A stretch of 7,551 nucleotides of DNA from Verrucomicrobiota bacterium (lineage in GTDB: Bacteria > Verrucomicrobiota > Verrucomicrobiia > Opitutales > UBA2995), in NCBI GenBank assembly GCA_027297085.1, contig JAPUIL010000080.1:1-7551 (forward strand), read 5' to 3'. The notes beneath the pieces were generated by a model. That model did no database searches. It was given only the letters and a program-made list of their open reading frames with translations, and had not been told where the DNA came from. This document shows, one piece after another, positions 5,517 to 7,551 of the stretch. Position 1 is the first letter of the stretch, and each line of letters begins with the position of its first letter. The translations under genes were made by a program, and so were the position numbers.

Positions 5517-7343
5517 ATGGCACGAAGTTTCTTCTCTAACTTATTTATTCTCACCGCTCTGGTATCTTTTCTCGACGCTCGGCCCAATGTAATTGTGGTC
5601 ATGACCGATGACCAGGGGTACGGTGAGCTTTCGGTGCATGGAAATCCGATTCTGAAAACGCCCAATCTGGATAAGCTTCATGGGGAGAGTCTGCGTCTGA
5701 TCGACTACCATGTAGCACCGATGTGCACTCCCACGCGTGGTCAATTGTTGACGGGAATGGATGCTGCTCGCAACGGAGCTATCAATGTCAGCAGCGGACG
5801 TTCACTTCTGCGGCCCGAACTTGCCACCATGGCAGATATCTTTGCCGATAATGGATATACAACCGGTGTTTTTGGAAAGTGGCATCTTGGCGACAACTAT
5901 CCGTTCCGGCCAGAAGATCGCGGCTTTCAGGAAACCGTATGGTTCCCTTCCTCTCATATTAGCTCAGTCCCGGATTTTTGGGGCAATGACTATTTCGACG
6001 ATACCTATATCCGAAATGGAAAACGGGAAGCCTTCAAAGGATATTGTACTGATATCTTTTTTGAAGAGGCCATGAAATTTATGAGCGAGTCCGTTAAATC
6101 GGGGAAGCCTTTCTTCACCTATTTGCCGACGAATACACCTCACGGTCCGCTTATTTCCAAAACGGAAGATATCAAAGCGCTGGAAGCGGCTTTCGCCAAT
6201 TCAGATTTCTCGGATATGGAGGCAAGCCTCAAGGCCAGGCTCGTACGATATTTGGGCATGGTTCGAAACATTGATACCAACATGGGGAGACTCATGGATT
6301 TCCTCGATAGGGAAGGGCTGAGGGAAAATACCCTATTGATTTTTAAAACTGATAATGGAAGCACCCATGGTCATTTATATTTCAATGCCGGGATGCGTGG
6401 AATGAAAACCGAGTTGTGGGAAGGGGGGCACCGGGTCCCTTGTTTTATCAGCTGGCCCAAAGGAAATTTAGCGAAGCCGCAGGATATTGGGGGCCTGACC
6501 CAGGTTCAGGATATTTTTCCTACGCTGGTGGACCTGTGTGGAATCAAGACCTTCGCCTCAAAAAATTTCGACGGCATAAGCCTGGCTCCCGTTTTACGTG
6601 GAGAACAAAAGGTACCGGAAGACCGGATACTGATTATCAACTATAGCCGGATGCCGTCAGGGTTTAATTCTCCATCGCCTTACACCCAATCAATCCTTAA
6701 GCGAAATCATGCCGGTGTGCTTTGGAAACGTTGGCGCTTACTTGAAGACCGGGAATTGTACGATCTGCAATCCGATCCCTTACAACAAACCAACGTTATA
6801 GATCGTCACCCCGAAGTCGTCGCCAAGATGAGAAAGCATCTCTATGCGTGGTGGGACAAGGTTGGTCCAACGGCCAATGAACCGCAGCGAATTATCATTG
6901 GGCACGAGCGTGAGAACCCTATGATGCTGACAGGCTGCGAATGGTTGGATGTATTTGTGGATCAGCAACGGCAGATTCGCAGGGGCACACGCAAAACCGG
7001 ATACTGGGTCCTGGATGTTGCCGAGGCCGGAGACTATGAATTTGAACTTCGTCGTTGGCCGAAAGAGATCAATTTACCATTGATGGACCCCAGCCCCGGC
7101 GGAGGAGTGGCTCTTCCAATAACAACCGCGAGACTCTTTATAAGTGACTACCAACATTTAGATATCAGTGAGAAGAGAGCCTACGGATATGAAGGTCTGA
7201 CTAAAGCTGTTAAGACAGGCGATACGGGTGCGAAATTTACCGTTCCTCTCGAAGCCGGCCCCATGGCTTTGCATACCTGGTTCGATGATGCGGAAAGAGA
7301 AACGATTGCCAGTGCGTATTATGTATATGTGACAAGAATGTAA
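5517..7343 (+). CDS. Exported formylglycine-dependent sulfatase with C-terminal beta-rich domain
   Basis: The product is 608 aa. Residues 1-21 look like a short signal peptide (cleavage likely after LDA), so it acts outside the cytoplasm, hydrolysing sulfate esters. Sulfatase marks are RPNVIVVMTDDQGYG (22-36) with metal ligands D31-D32; CTPTR (70-74) with C70 for conversion to formylglycine and R74, followed by GQLLTG; GKWHLG with K121 and H123; TPHGP with H209; TDNG with D279-N280; and GMRGMK with K297. All expected catalytic positions are present. The sulfatase domain ends near residue 450. Residues about 465-608 add a beta-rich module (GYWVLDVAEAGDYEFELRRWP region) of unknown role, possibly glycan contact. 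A formylglycine-generating enzyme is needed but not encoded here. The natural substrate, a sulfated polysaccharide or glycosaminoglycan, cannot be assigned. The gene is monocistronic within the window and followed by palindromic repeats. Confidence 0.93.
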   Translation: MARSFFSNLFILTALVSFLDARPNVIVVMTDDQGYGELSVHGNPILKTPNLDKLHGESLRLIDYHVAPMCTPTRGQLLTGMDAARNGAINVSSGRSLLRPELATMADIFADNGYTTGVFGKWHLGDNYPFRPEDRGFQETVWFPSSHISSVPDFWGNDYFDDTYIRNGKREAFKGYCTDIFFEEAMKFMSESVKSGKPFFTYLPTNTPHGPLISKTEDIKALEAAFANSDFSDMEASLKARLVRYLGMVRNIDTNMGRLMDFLDREGLRENTLLIFKTDNGSTHGHLYFNAGMRGMKTELWEGGHRVPCFISWPKGNLAKPQDIGGLTQVQDIFPTLVDLCGIKTFASKNFDGISLAPVLRGEQKVPEDRILIINYSRMPSGFNSPSPYTQSILKRNHAGVLWKRWRLLEDRELYDLQSDPLQQTNVIDRHPEVVAKMRKHLYAWWDKVGPTANEPQRIIIGHERENPMMLTGCEWLDVFVDQQRQIRRGTRKTGYWVLDVAEAGDYEFELRRWPKEINLPLMDPSPGGGVALPITTARLFISDYQHLDISEKRAYGYEGLTKAVKTGDTGAKFTVPLEAGPMALHTWFDDAERETIASAYYVYVTRM

Positions 7344-7375
7344 GTAGTAGGATTATTTACTTTTTCTTTCTTAAA

Positions 7376-7414
7376 TTGTAGGAGCTACCGAGGCGGTAGC
7401 CGACACATCTACAA
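7376..7414 (+). repeat. REP-like palindrome, unit A
   Basis: The head TGTAGGAG (7377-7384) runs into a perfect 7-bp hairpin, GCTACCG (7384-7390) with CGGTAGC (7394-7400) and a 3-nt loop, followed by CGA. An outer pair TTGTAG (7376-7381) and CTACAA (7409-7414) closes the whole unit. It begins 33 bp after the sulfatase stop and could also protect or end that transcript. There is no T-run after it. Confidence 0.55.
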
Positions 7415-7447
7415 ATGGAGTGCAGAATAACATTTTAACTTATTATA

Positions 7448-7467
7448 CCCCGATGCTTGCGTCGGGG
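7448..7467 (+). repeat. 20-nt hairpin, unit B
   Basis: CCCCGATGC (7448-7456) pairs with GCGTCGGGG (7459-7467) around a TT loop, 9 bp with one T-G. The T-G pairing is stable only in the plus-strand transcript or single strand. It lacks a T-run, so it is a poor intrinsic terminator. Its GCTTGC centre is shared with unit C. Confidence 0.5.
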
Positions 7468-7498
7468 TTGGTGATTTAGTGCTGAGGAAAAAGACCAG

Positions 7499-7522
7499 AT
7501 CGGCAGCAAGCTACCTCCTACA
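7499..7522 (-). repeat. REP-like palindrome, unit C (inverted relative to A)
   Basis: Read on the minus strand it starts TGTAGGAG (7522-7515), like unit A. It forms GGTAGC (7515-7510) with GCTGCC (7507-7502) around a TT loop, with one G-T pair, and ends GCCGAT. Head and tail match unit A while the stem differs, as in REP families where the stem covaries. Confidence 0.5.
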
Positions 7523-7542
7523 TTAGGATATGCGATACGAAG

Positions 7543-7551
7543 TGTAGGAGG
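7543..7551 (+). repeat. Start of a further REP-like unit cut by the window edge
   Basis: TGTAGGAGG at the very end is an exact inverted copy of the first nine bases of unit C (CCTCCTACA, 7514-7522), 20 bp away. The pair is arranged head to head, as in BIME-type doublets. The rest lies outside the window. Confidence 0.45.

Noticed and set aside
1..7551. A coordinated sulfated-glycan utilisation operon or new defence system
   Set aside because: The genes lie on alternating strands in separate units, no glycoside hydrolase, SusC/D-like, nuclease or toxin gene is present, and the CoA ligase has no sulfatase-related role.

Overview
The window looks like a chromosomal piece of a heterotrophic, probably marine or otherwise aquatic bacterium, most plausibly of the Verrucomicrobiota/Planctomycetota/Lentisphaerota group. 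The case is indirect: two exported sulfatases in 7.5 kb, a secreted NHL beta-propeller enzyme, a sodium:solute symporter, moderate GC content, and several starts with weak or no Shine-Dalgarno sequence. No rRNA or marker gene confirms the lineage.

Layout from left to right. The left edge (1-96, minus strand) holds the first 32 codons of a sulfatase that runs out of the window. After a divergent spacer comes a secreted NHL-repeat protein (336-1286, +). It matches the PAL half of animal peptide-amidating monooxygenase across the whole active site. A 441-bp stretch follows (1287-1727) with no convincing gene; it holds a perfect 17-nt palindrome and a structured, repeat-like block. Next is a two-gene operon: an unrecognised four-helix membrane protein (1728-2189) whose end overlaps the start of an SSS-family symporter (2182-3696) by 8 nt. 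A convergent gap with a hairpin separates this from a minus-strand acyl-CoA ligase (3817-5364). A 152-bp divergent spacer, with a hairpin plus T-run, leads to a second, complete sulfatase (5517-7343, +). The right edge (7344-7551) carries a cluster of short palindromes resembling REP/BIME elements.

How the genes may work together (inference): the exported sulfatases would desulfate polysaccharides or other sulfate esters, the symporter would import a small released solute, and the ligase would activate a carboxylic acid inside the cell. The strands and spacing give several separate transcription units, so only the 1728-3696 pair is a confident operon. The most unusual items are the stand-alone PAL-like enzyme with its catalytic residues kept, the membrane protein coupled to the symporter, and the intergenic palindromes. 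No phage, insertion sequence, CRISPR array, tRNA or rRNA was seen.
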